Shown: positions 1 to 5,243, numbered from the stretch's first letter. The stretch: DNA of 5,243 nucleotides from an uncultured Bacteroidales bacterium (GCA_905235615.1 CAJOMB010000102.1:1-5243), one strand, 5' to 3'. Made by a program: numbers and translations. The notes: generated by a model not told the origin, from the sequence alone.

Positions 1-116
1 CTGGCACGGGACCAAGTCTTGACAACCTCTTTCTTCTTGCTACCGTCATTCATAGCAAGAATTCTGTTCTCCAGGGCTTCCTGGATGTACGGTCCTTTTT
101 TAAGTGAACGACTCAT
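1..116 (-). CDS. rpsS: 30S ribosomal protein uS19 (S19), N-terminal part, cut by the window edge
   Basis: Only the first 38 codons are in the window; the 3' end lies beyond position 1. The reading starts MSRSLKKGPYIQEALENRI and continues with KKKEVVKTWSR, the typical N-terminus of uS19 (basic SRSLKKGP stretch, then the K-T-W-SR motif). uS19 sits in the head of the small subunit with uS13, close to the A-site tRNA. The full protein is usually about 90 residues, so roughly half is missing. It follows rplB by 19 nt, its standard place in the S10 operon before rplV. The 19 nt before the ATG contain no GGAG-like Shine-Dalgarno, unlike the three genes before it. The identification is secure from sequence and gene order together. 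Confidence 0.96.
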   Translation of the reverse strand, partial: MSRSLKKGPYIQEALENRILAMNDGSKKKEVVKTWSRA

Positions 117-135
117 AATCTGTTAGTTTATTCCG

Positions 136-960
136 TTATTTCTTACGTCTTTCAATAATGAACTTGTTGGACACGGCCTTCGGGTTGCGGGTCTTGTAGC
201 CCTTTGCAGGCAGACCCTTGCGGGAACGCGGATGTCCACCGGAGGCGCGGCCTTCACCACCACCCATCGGGTGATCGTGAGGGTTCATCACAACACCACG
301 GTTGTGAGGACGACGACCCTGATGACGGGTACGACCGGCCTTACCGTCGGATTCCAGATTATGATCCGGGTTGGAAACGGTACCTACAGTAGCGCGGCAG
401 GCCACGGGAACCATGCGGGTTTCTCCGGAAGGGAGGCGCAGGATGGCGTAGTTGCCTTCGCGGGCGGCGAGCTGGGCGTACGTGCCGGCGGAACGTGCCA
501 TGGCGGCACCCTGGCCGGGACGGAGCTCGATAGCGTGTACGAGGGTACCCACAGGGATGTTGGCCAGCGGCAAGCAGTTACCCATATCCGGGGATGCCTG
601 GGGGCCGCTTTCCACTACCTGACCTACCTTGAGCCCATTGGGAGCGATGATATAGCTCTTCTTGCCGTCTTCATACTGGATGAGGGCGATGCGGGCGCTG
701 CGGTTAGGGTCGTACTCGATGGTGAGAACGGTGGCCTTGAATTCGTCGCGGCTGCGGACGAAGTCGATGAGGCGGTACATTCTCTTGTGTCCGCCGCCAC
801 GGTAACGCACGGTCATCTGACCGGTGTTGTTACGTCCACCCGTGCTCTTGAGCGGGGTGAGGAGCGGTTTGTAGGGCTTCTTCGCAGTAATCTCATCGAA
901 GGAGCTGATAGCTTTGTTGCGCTGACCGGGAGTTACCGGCTTGTACTTCTTGATTGCCAT
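136..960 (-). CDS. rplB: 50S ribosomal protein uL2 (L2)
   Basis: The 274-residue protein is full length for bacterial uL2. uL2 binds domain IV of 23S rRNA, helps join the subunits and is needed for peptidyl-transferase activity. The N-terminal OB-like part contains YRGGGHKR (about 53-60) and a conserved IEYDPNR segment (81-87). The C-terminal part carries the family signature NPHDHPMGGGEGR (about 226-238); His230 matches the functionally important His229 of E. coli L2. A basic tail ending in RRKK follows. The ATG lies 15 nt after the rplW stop with a strong AAGGAG 8 nt upstream, which supports this start. It belongs to the rplC-rplD-rplW-rplB-rpsS transcript. Nothing is missing or unusual. 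Confidence 0.98.
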   Translation of the reverse strand: MAIKKYKPVTPGQRNKAISSFDEITAKKPYKPLLTPLKSTGGRNNTGQMTVRYRGGGHKRMYRLIDFVRSRDEFKATVLTIEYDPNRSARIALIQYEDGKKSYIIAPNGLKVGQVVESGPQASPDMGNCLPLANIPVGTLVHAIELRPGQGAAMARSAGTYAQLAAREGNYAILRLPSGETRMVPVACRATVGTVSNPDHNLESDGKAGRTRHQGRRPHNRGVVMNPHDHPMGGGEGRASGGHPRSRKGLPAKGYKTRNPKAVSNKFIIERRKK

Positions 961-968
961 AACTTATT

Positions 969-974
969 CTCCTT
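969..974 (-). promoter_or_regulatory. Shine-Dalgarno of rplB
   Basis: AAGGAG on the minus strand lies 8 nt before the rplB ATG and just downstream of the rplW TAA. It is worth noting because Shine-Dalgarno sequences are uncommon in Bacteroidota. The strength and spacing fix the rplB start. Confidence 0.8.
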
Positions 975-975
975 C

Positions 976-1266
976 TTAGATATTGTCGTAGAAATTGATC
1001 TTGTCTTCACCTGCAAGCGTGACATAAGCCTTCTTGAAGTGATTCATGCGGCCGCGCAGAAGGCCGGCCTTGGTGTAACGCTGCTTGCGCTTTCCGTGGT
1101 AATTGAGGGTGTTCACGTCTGCGACGGAAACGCCGTACATCTGCTCCACAGCGGCCTTGATCTGAATCTTGTTGGCCTTGCGGTCCACGATGAAACCGTA
1201 ACGACCAAGCTTTTCGCCCTCAGCCGTCATTTTCTCGGTTACGATTGGCTTAATTAAAATACCCAT
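976..1266 (-). CDS. rplW: 50S ribosomal protein uL23 (L23)
   Basis: The 96-residue protein is the normal length for uL23. This protein sits at the polypeptide exit of the large subunit and is the docking site for trigger factor and SRP. The N-terminus has the family pattern I-K-P-I-V-T-E-K-M (about 5-13). A basic loop with HGKRKQRYTK (about 57-66) corresponds to the rRNA-binding extension, and a final beta strand (YVTLAGEDKINFYDNI) closes the fold. It begins 13 nt after the rplD stop and ends 15 nt before rplB, the conserved S10-operon order. Its Shine-Dalgarno overlaps the rplD stop codon, so translation of the two genes is probably coupled. The start is clear. Confidence 0.97.
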   Translation of the reverse strand: MGILIKPIVTEKMTAEGEKLGRYGFIVDRKANKIQIKAAVEQMYGVSVADVNTLNYHGKRKQRYTKAGLLRGRMNHFKKAYVTLAGEDKINFYDNI

Positions 1267-1274
1267 TTTTCTTT

Positions 1275-1280
1275 CTCCTT
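1275..1280 (-). promoter_or_regulatory. Shine-Dalgarno of rplW, overlapping the rplD stop
   Basis: The minus strand reads TAAAGGAG: AAGGAG shares its first A with the last base of the rplD stop codon TAA and lies 8 nt before the rplW ATG. A ribosome ending rplD would be placed next to this site, so coupling is likely (inference). Confidence 0.8.
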
Positions 1281-1906
1281 TACTTTACTCTTGCTGCGAG
1301 GATGTCCTGCACGCCGTCCACAAGCACCAGAGAATGGGCATTCATGATAGCGTAGGTGTTGATCTCGTCAACGGTGATCACCTGCACGGAGGGCAGGTTG
1401 CGGGATGACAGGAAAATATTGTTGGAGTTCTCCGGGAGGACGAAGAGGACCTTGCGGTCTCCGGCCTTGATGTTGGAGAGGATGTTTTTGAACTCCTTGG
1501 TCTTGGGGGCGTCCATGGCAAAGGGCTCAACGAGCACAATCTTGCCTTCGGCAGCCTTGTAAGAGAGGGCGCTCACGCGGGCCAGCTGCTTCACCTTCTT
1601 GTTGAGTTTGAAGCGGTAGTCGCGGGGCTTGGGGCCGAACACATTGCCGCCACCCACGAAGATACCGGCCTTCAGGGAACCGTGACGGGCACCGCCGCCG
1701 CCCTTCTGGCGACCGAGTTTCTTGGTGGAATAGGCAACTTCGCTGCGGTCTTTGGTCCTGGCAGTGCCCTGACGCTGGGCAGCGAGATAATTCAGGACGT
1801 CCAGGTAGATGACGTGGTCGTTGGGCTGAACGCCAAAGACCTTCTCGTCAAGGACAACCTTCTTTCCGGATTCAGTTCCGTCAATCTTATATACAGAAAG
1901 TTCCAT
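1280..1906 (-). CDS. rplD: 50S ribosomal protein uL4 (L4)
   Basis: The 208-residue protein has the expected length for uL4. It has a globular domain on the ribosome surface and a long loop that lines the exit tunnel next to uL22. The loop is clear: QRQGTARTKDRSEV (about 44-57), then GRQKGGGGARHGS (65-77) and GGGNVFGPKPRDY (85-97), the conserved basic tunnel segment. The C-terminal half (KTKEFKNIL, then DRKVLFVLPEN) forms the globular core. In gamma-proteobacteria L4 represses its own operon through an S10 leader; no leader of that type can be recognised here. It starts 3 nt after the rplC stop, and its Shine-Dalgarno lies inside the last codons of rplC. The gene is intact. Confidence 0.97.
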   Translation of the reverse strand: MELSVYKIDGTESGKKVVLDEKVFGVQPNDHVIYLDVLNYLAAQRQGTARTKDRSEVAYSTKKLGRQKGGGGARHGSLKAGIFVGGGNVFGPKPRDYRFKLNKKVKQLARVSALSYKAAEGKIVLVEPFAMDAPKTKEFKNILSNIKAGDRKVLFVLPENSNNIFLSSRNLPSVQVITVDEINTYAIMNAHSLVLVDGVQDILAARVK

Positions 1907-1909
1907 AGC

Positions 1910-2536
1910 TTAAGCCTCCAGAATAATGTAAGAACCTTTGGCTCCGGGAACGGAACCCTTGATAACGAGCAGATTGTTCTCGGGGATGACCTTGAGAACT
2001 TCCAGGTTGAATACCTTCACACGCTCGGCGCCCATGTGGCCTGCCATACGCATGCCGGGGAAAACGCGGGAAGGCCAGGAGCTTGCGCCCATGGAACCGG
2101 GGTGACGAAGACGGTTGTGCTGACCGTGGGTCTCACCGCCTACACCGGCGAATCCGTGACGCTTCACGACGCCCTGGAAACCTTTACCTTTAGAAGTACC
2201 GACCACATCAACGAACTTGACGTCCTCCGTGAAGACGTCGGCCACGGTGATGGTGTCTCCGAGCTTGAGCTCTCCGGCAAAGTCAGCCGCGAATTCCACG
2301 AGCTTCTTCTTGGGAGTAGTTCCAGCCTTTTCGAAATGGCCCTTCAGAGCCTTGCTGGTGCGTTTCTCTTTCTTTTCGTCATAGGCAAGCTGCACGGCGG
2401 AGTAACCGTCGGTTTCTACAGTGCGAACCTGCGTGACAACACACGGACCAGCCTCAACGACAGTGCACGGGATATTCTTCCCGTCGGCACTGAAGACGGA
2501 AATCATTCCGACTTTCTTTCCAATTAAACCAGGCAT
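1910..2536 (-). CDS. rplC: 50S ribosomal protein uL3 (L3); first gene of this ribosomal operon
   Basis: The 208-residue protein is a complete uL3, an early-assembly protein whose long extension reaches the peptidyl-transferase centre. Family features are the start MPGLIGKKVGMISVF, the TSKGKGFQGVVKRHGF segment (about 114-129), THGQHNRLRHPGSMG (136-150) and FPGMRMAGHMGAERVKV (159-175). The Gln that PrmB methylates in E. coli L3 (PGSIGQN) is replaced by Ala (PGSMGAS), so that modification is not expected. The gene opens the transcript here: the preceding 153 bp contain a promoter and a terminator but no rpsJ, which normally comes first. No Shine-Dalgarno precedes the ATG; the near leader is A+T-rich, as is common for Bacteroidota starts. 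Confidence 0.97.
   Translation of the reverse strand: MPGLIGKKVGMISVFSADGKNIPCTVVEAGPCVVTQVRTVETDGYSAVQLAYDEKKEKRTSKALKGHFEKAGTTPKKKLVEFAADFAGELKLGDTITVADVFTEDVKFVDVVGTSKGKGFQGVVKRHGFAGVGGETHGQHNRLRHPGSMGASSWPSRVFPGMRMAGHMGAERVKVFNLEVLKVIPENNLLVIKGSVPGAKGSYIILEA
1915..1919 (-). promoter_or_regulatory. Shine-Dalgarno of rplD, within the end of rplC
   Basis: GGAGG on the minus strand spans the last sense codons of rplC (Leu-Glu-Ala), 8 nt before the rplD ATG. The two genes are only 3 nt apart, so translational coupling is likely. Confidence 0.75.
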
Positions 2537-2570
2537 TGGTGTTTGTTAATTAATTGTTTATAAATGTTTT

Positions 2571-2590
2571 AACCGTAAAAAGATACGGCC
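2571..2590 (-). other. Small hairpin in the rplC leader
   Basis: On the minus strand CCGTA (2588-2584) pairs perfectly with TACGG (2577-2573) around a 6-nt loop TCTTTT. Two G-U pairs can extend it to 7 bp (GGCCGTA with TACGGTT). It would lie about 15 nt into the leader of an rplC mRNA begun at the predicted promoter. It uses the same bases as the 3' arm of the larger terminator hairpin, so the two structures exclude each other. A role in stabilising the 5' end or in folding control is inference. Confidence 0.4.
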
Positions 2591-2611
2591 CGCACACTTT
2601 TGCGGACCGCA
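2577..2611 (-). terminator. Intrinsic terminator at the end of the mutS2-yraN-nucleotidyltransferase transcript
   Basis: On the minus strand TGCGGTCCGCA (2611-2601) pairs with TGCGGGCCGTA (2594-2584) over 11 bp around the 6-nt loop AAAGTG. TCTTTTT (2583-2577) follows at once, giving a GC-rich stem plus T-tract. Two of the 11 pairs are G-U wobbles that become C-A mismatches on the other strand, so the fold suits RNA made in the minus direction, the direction of all genes here. It lies about 80 nt after the stop of the nucleotidyltransferase-like gene. It overlaps the rplC promoter; it could instead act as a leader attenuator if transcription began further upstream. Confidence 0.7.
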
Positions 2612-2620
2612 AAGATACGG
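2579..2620. repeat. 10-bp direct repeat and palindrome around the rplC transcription start
   Basis: On the plus strand AAAGATACGG occurs at 2579-2588 and again at 2611-2620, 32 bp apart, close to three helical turns. Between them TTTGCGG-A-CCGCAAA (2599-2613) is a perfect 7-bp inverted repeat with a 1-bp centre, overlapping the -7 element. Part of this symmetry follows from the terminator arms and from repeated -7-like sequence, so an operator function is only possible. Confidence 0.45.
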
Positions 2621-2641
2621 ATAATATTTTGATTTACCAAA
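2610..2641 (-). promoter_or_regulatory. Bacteroidota-type promoter for the rplC ribosomal operon
   Basis: On the minus strand TTTG (2641-2638) is followed after 20 bp by TATCTTTG (2617-2610). This fits the Bacteroides primary-sigma consensus of -33 TTTG and -7 TAnnTTTG at about 20 bp spacing. Transcription should begin a few bases downstream, near 2606-2603, giving a leader of about 67-70 nt before the rplC ATG. A second TATCTTT sequence lies at 2585-2579, but its best TTTG partner is 24 bp away, so it is a weaker candidate. The position fits the need for a promoter here, since no rpsJ or other ribosomal gene precedes rplC. Confidence 0.75.
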
Positions 2642-2689
2642 AGTTATCAACAGCTTTTTACACCGCAAGCAGGCCGATGGCTTATAAGT

Positions 2690-3460
2690 TCACAGCCTCT
2701 CGATATCGGCCCAGCCGAAGCGGGCGGGGTAGAGCCAGGCGCGGGAGGTGTGCTCCATGACGCCGTAGTCCAAGGACACCTTGGGGCATTCCGCATAGGC
2801 GCTTTCCACGAAGGTACGCTCCCCGATATGTTCCTGCCAGCCGTGGAACAGCTCCGTCACCTCCGGGATGTACTGCTCCATCTCGGCACAGATGGTGGAG
2901 GCCTTCCAGATGAAGATACCGCTGTTCCAGAAGAACTCTCCGGTGCGCACGAACACCTCCGCCAGCTCGCGGGAAGGCTTTTCCGTGAAGGTCTTCACCT
3001 GCAGCGGGCCGGCCATCAGGTGGGCGTTGCGCCCTTCCTTCACCTGGATGTAGCCGAAGTTGGTATCGGCCGCCTTGGGGACGATGCCCAGGGTCATGAG
3101 GACGTCGTTTTCCTCCACGTAGCGGGAGGCTTCGTCGATGGTCTGGGCAAAGAGGGCTTCATCCCGGATGTAAAGGTCCCACGGGGTGGCCACGATGACG
3201 GCCTCCGGGTCCCGCGCAAGGAGGGTATAGGCCGCATAGGCCATACAGGGGGCCGTCTTGCGGGCAAAGGGCTCCACAAGAAGATTCTCCTGAGGAAGCT
3301 GGGGAAGGGTTTCACGGGCCTGGGAGGCGAACTCGTCCAAGGTAACAATCAGGATATGCTCCGGAGAGAAGAAGCCGGCAAAGCGCTCATACGTCCTCCT
3401 GAGCTGGTCCGGAGTACCGGAGCCATCGGCCATAATCACACAATAACGATGCTCATTCAT
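2690..3460 (-). CDS. Degenerate, shortened mannose-1-phosphate guanylyltransferase-like protein (probable pseudoenzyme)
   Basis: This 256-residue protein resembles the GT-A nucleotidyltransferase core of mannose-1-phosphate guanylyltransferases, which make GDP-mannose from GTP and mannose-1-phosphate and are usually about 350 residues long. Recognisable motifs are VEPFARKTAPC (62-72), ATPWDLYI (91-98, where the family has a PSDH-like motif), FGYIQV (135-140), FTEKP (158-162), FFWNSGIF (176-183) and SLDYGVME (229-236). The signature loop GGxGxRxWPxSRxxxPKQ is gone: MADGSGTP (10-17) runs straight into QLRRTYERF, a loss of roughly 20-25 residues. The protein stops at GWADIERL, exactly where the family has GWSDLGTW, so the C-terminal domain is missing. 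It starts 3 nt after yraN, without a Shine-Dalgarno. The frame is intact and other motifs persist, so a retained non-catalytic role is plausible; decay is the alternative. Confidence 0.8.
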   Translation of the reverse strand: MNEHRYCVIMADGSGTPDQLRRTYERFAGFFSPEHILIVTLDEFASQARETLPQLPQENLLVEPFARKTAPCMAYAAYTLLARDPEAVIVATPWDLYIRDEALFAQTIDEASRYVEENDVLMTLGIVPKAADTNFGYIQVKEGRNAHLMAGPLQVKTFTEKPSRELAEVFVRTGEFFWNSGIFIWKASTICAEMEQYIPEVTELFHGWQEHIGERTFVESAYAECPKVSLDYGVMEHTSRAWLYPARFGWADIERL

Positions 3461-3463
3461 AGG

Positions 3464-3838
3464 CTAAACATACATGGGAATCCACGCCTGGGGGAAATAA
3501 CGGACAATGGTCTGGCTTCCGTCAAAAAGGACGGATACGATATCGAAGAAAACTTCCTTCCCGCCCAGGTTGTTCTTGTTGAGATACTGGACGGCTGCGG
3601 CCGATATCCTTTTCTGCTTCACTTTGTTCACCTGGTCCGTCACCGTGGTGGTAACGGGAACCGTGCGGGCTTTCACCTCTACGAAATGCAGGCCGTCGGG
3701 GGCTTCGGAGACAATGTCCAGCTCCAGGTGGCCGGCTCTCCAGTTGCGGTCCAGAATCTGGTGTCCGCGGCTTAGCAGGAAATCACAGGCCATCTGCTCC
3801 CCCGCTTGCCCCATCCTGCTGGTTTTCAGAACGTTCAT
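3464..3838 (-). CDS. yraN: YraN/UPF0102 family protein with PD-(D/E)XK nuclease-like fold
   Basis: The 124-residue protein matches the UPF0102 family, small proteins with a Holliday-junction-resolvase-like fold whose cellular role is not settled. In order it shows G-x-x-GE (10-14), RNWRAGHLELDIV (31-43) with Asp41, FVEVKAR (52-58) carrying the E-x-K catalytic pair Glu54/Lys56, a VNKVKQKRI segment (70-78) and the FFDIVSV strand (97-103). The core residues of the PD-(D/E)XK site are all present. I chose the ATG at 3838, 10 nt after the mutS2 stop; a TTG at 3856 would add six residues (MTKTKT) and overlap mutS2 by 8 nt, but adds nothing conserved. No Shine-Dalgarno is visible. It is probably cotranscribed with mutS2 and the following gene. 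Confidence 0.9.
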   Translation of the reverse strand: MNVLKTSRMGQAGEQMACDFLLSRGHQILDRNWRAGHLELDIVSEAPDGLHFVEVKARTVPVTTTVTDQVNKVKQKRISAAAVQYLNKNNLGGKEVFFDIVSVLFDGSQTIVRYFPQAWIPMYV

Positions 3839-3848
3839 GGTTTTAGTT

Positions 3849-5243
3849 TTAGTCAAATTTCACTACCGTCACGCCGGAGCCACCCAACTGGATGTGCTCG
3901 TCTGCGGCGGAGCTCACGCCGGGCACGGTGCGTACGTACTTCTGGATTTCCTCACGCAGAGCGCCCGTTCCCTTCCCATGCAAAATCCGCACCGAAGGAA
4001 CACCCAGCATGATGGCATCGTCTATATACCGCATCACAATTTCCAGCGCATCGTTCACCCGTTCCCCTCTCACGTCCAGCTCCAGCTTGAACTGCGCCTT
4101 GCGCTCGCTGATGGCGGCGTCGTACACCTGACGGGGTTTTTCGGCCGGTTTTCCGACCACGGCCTTGAATTCGTTGGCCGTAATCCGCTCCACCCGGTCC
4201 AACGGCAGTTTGGTGGTGATGCTGCCCACAATCACGCTCACGGCCTTGGTACTTATCTTGGAAACCTCTCCCACCATCCCGTTGTCTTTGATGCGGACCT
4301 TCTCTCCCACCTTGAGCGGAGCGCTGCGGAAGGCGGCCATGGCGGCCTCCTGCGACTCCTTTTCCTCCATCTGCCGGAGCGTCTGACCGTCGGCCCGGCG
4401 TTTCTTGCGGGCCTGCTCGCGTTCCTTGCGCTCCTTCACGGTCTGGAGTTTCTTGTCTATATAGGCGTCCCGGCGCCCTCGGCCCTCGGCCAGCGCCCCC
4501 AGGAAGCCTTGCAGCTCTGCCCGGGCCTCCTTGGTTTCCTCCTTGGCGGCCTGCGTCTCCCGGATGGTCCGGATGGTGTTTTCTACCTGCCGATTGGCAT
4601 CCTTGATGATTTTCTGGGCCTCCTCCCGGGCTTCATCCAGGATGCGGCGGCGCATGTCCTTGATGTCTTCGAGTTCCTTCTCGTAGCGGTCCGTCAGGCC
4701 CTCCAGCGTCTTGTCCGTCGCCTTTATCCTGGTCAGTTTCTCGTCCAGGGCCCGGCGGCTGCGGGCAATCTTGCGAAGGTTGCGCTCGATGCCCACGAAC
4801 TGCTCTCCGGCACGCTGCTCCGCATCCTGCACGATGGCCTCCGGCATACCCATCTTGCGGGCCAGCTCAAAGGCGAAGGAAGAGCCCGGCAGGCCCTGTT
4901 CCAGCACAAAGAGCGGCGCCACGGTGGCCGCATCGAACTGCATGGCACCGTTGACGACACCGGTTTCCGCTCCGGAAGCGTATAGCTTGAGATTGGTATA
5001 GTGGGTGGTGATGACACCATAAGCGCCAAGGGCGTCCAACTGGTGCAGAATGGCTTCCGCGATGGCTCCGCCGGCGGCCGGCTCCGTCCCGGAACCAAAC
5101 TCGTCTATGAGGACAAGGGTCCTGGGACCGGCCACTTCCAGCATGGCCTTCATGTCCGTAAGGAAGGAGCTGTAGGTGGAGAGGTCGTTTTCCAGGGACT
5201 GGTCGTCTCCGATGGACACCATGATGCGGTCGAAAACCGGCAG
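3849..5243 (-). CDS. mutS2: Endonuclease MutS2, C-terminal 464 residues, 5' end outside the window
   Basis: The reading frame is open to the window edge, so the N-terminal part with the Walker A motif is not seen. Counting from the first codon in the window, the MutS signature region is FDRI followed by IGDDQSLENDLSTYSSF (11-27). Walker B is LVLIDEFGSGTEP (43-55), and the H-loop TTHYTNLK is at 79-86. A long charged coiled-coil-like clamp runs from about 140 to 300. A small beta domain (VGEKVRIKDNGMVGEV) lies around 312-327, and a C-terminal Smr domain has LDVRG (389-393) and HGKGTGALR (422-430). MutS2 is an ATPase that limits recombination and, in Bacillus, splits collided ribosomes; it does not act in mismatch repair. 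Coiled coil plus Smr separates it from MutS. The visible part is intact. Confidence 0.96.
   Translation of the reverse strand: MPVFDRIMVSIGDDQSLENDLSTYSSFLTDMKAMLEVAGPRTLVLIDEFGSGTEPAAGGAIAEAILHQLDALGAYGVITTHYTNLKLYASGAETGVVNGAMQFDAATVAPLFVLEQGLPGSSFAFELARKMGMPEAIVQDAEQRAGEQFVGIERNLRKIARSRRALDEKLTRIKATDKTLEGLTDRYEKELEDIKDMRRRILDEAREEAQKIIKDANRQVENTIRTIRETQAAKEETKEARAELQGFLGALAEGRGRRDAYIDKKLQTVKERKEREQARKKRRADGQTLRQMEEKESQEAAMAAFRSAPLKVGEKVRIKDNGMVGEVSKISTKAVSVIVGSITTKLPLDRVERITANEFKAVVGKPAEKPRQVYDAAISERKAQFKLELDVRGERVNDALEIVMRYIDDAIMLGVPSVRILHGKGTGALREEIQKYVRTVPGVSSAADEHIQLGGSGVTVVKFD

Noticed and set aside
232..1257. Open frame of 341 codons on the plus strand opposite rplB and rplW
   Set aside because: It is antisense to two conserved ribosomal genes, spans their junction and has no promoter, Shine-Dalgarno or family resemblance.
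1682..2527. Open frame of 281 codons on the plus strand opposite rplD and rplC
   Set aside because: It is a complementary-strand shadow of two certain ribosomal genes, with no family features of its own.
2644..2652. TTATCAACA, resembling a DnaA box
   Set aside because: It differs from TTATCCACA at one key position, stands alone with no cluster of boxes, and lies just upstream of the rplC promoter; nothing else suggests an origin.
2681..2688. CTTATAAG perfect 8-bp palindrome just after the nucleotidyltransferase-like gene
   Set aside because: It is short and A+T-rich, is expected by chance, and is too weak to be a terminator.
2554..2760. Small plus-strand frame of 68 codons across the intergenic region
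   Set aside because: It runs through the promoter and terminator of the opposite strand into the end of the nucleotidyltransferase-like gene, and its product is basic and featureless.
3839..3856. TTG start for yraN at 3856, adding six residues and overlapping mutS2
   Set aside because: The extra residues (MTKTKT) are not family-conserved, TTG starts are rare, and the ATG at 3838 gives the usual family length.
3507..4985. Long open frame of 492 codons on the plus strand opposite mutS2 and yraN
   Set aside because: It lies antisense to two well-identified genes, crosses their boundary, and its product is low-complexity (Leu, His, Gly-rich) with no recognisable domain. G+C-rich coding DNA often leaves the opposite strand open.

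Overview
The window comes from a bacterium of the phylum Bacteroidota, most likely the order Bacteroidales. Three things point there. The uL3, uL4 and uL2 proteins read like Bacteroidales versions. The one clear promoter has the Bacteroidota form (TTTG, 20 bp, TAnnTTTG). Four of the seven visible gene starts have no Shine-Dalgarno sequence. I cannot name a genus. All seven genes lie on the minus strand, so transcription runs from position 5243 towards position 1, and the coding DNA is fairly G+C-rich.

Right-hand block (5243 to 2690): the C-terminal half of mutS2 (5' end outside the window), then a yraN-family nuclease-fold gene, then a shortened and degenerate relative of mannose-1-phosphate guanylyltransferase. 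Gaps are only about 10 and 3 nt, so this looks like one transcript. MutS2 is the ATPase/Smr protein linked to recombination control and, in Bacillus, to splitting collided ribosomes. YraN is a PD-(D/E)XK-fold protein of uncertain role. The third protein keeps most core motifs of its family but lacks the nucleotide-binding signature loop and the C-terminal domain.

Middle (2537 to 2689): a 153-bp, mostly A+T-rich gap with two overlapping signals. One is a strong GC-rich hairpin followed by a T-tract, which looks like the intrinsic terminator of the mutS2 transcript. The other is a consensus Bacteroidota promoter for the ribosomal operon, whose -7 element and predicted start lie inside the terminator's 5' arm. 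Read-through RNA from upstream would carry the whole hairpin, while RNA begun at this promoter would lack part of it.

Left-hand block (2536 to 1): rplC, rplD, rplW, rplB and the first 38 codons of rpsS, in standard S10-operon order with gaps of 3 to 19 nt. All encode ribosomal proteins (uL3, uL4, uL23, uL2, uS19). The usual first gene, rpsJ (uS10), is not upstream of rplC, so the operon has been separated from its usual rpsJ/str-operon neighbours. rplD, rplW and rplB each have a strong Shine-Dalgarno exactly 8 nt before the start codon; rplC and rpsS do not. I found no RNA genes, mobile elements or CRISPR arrays.
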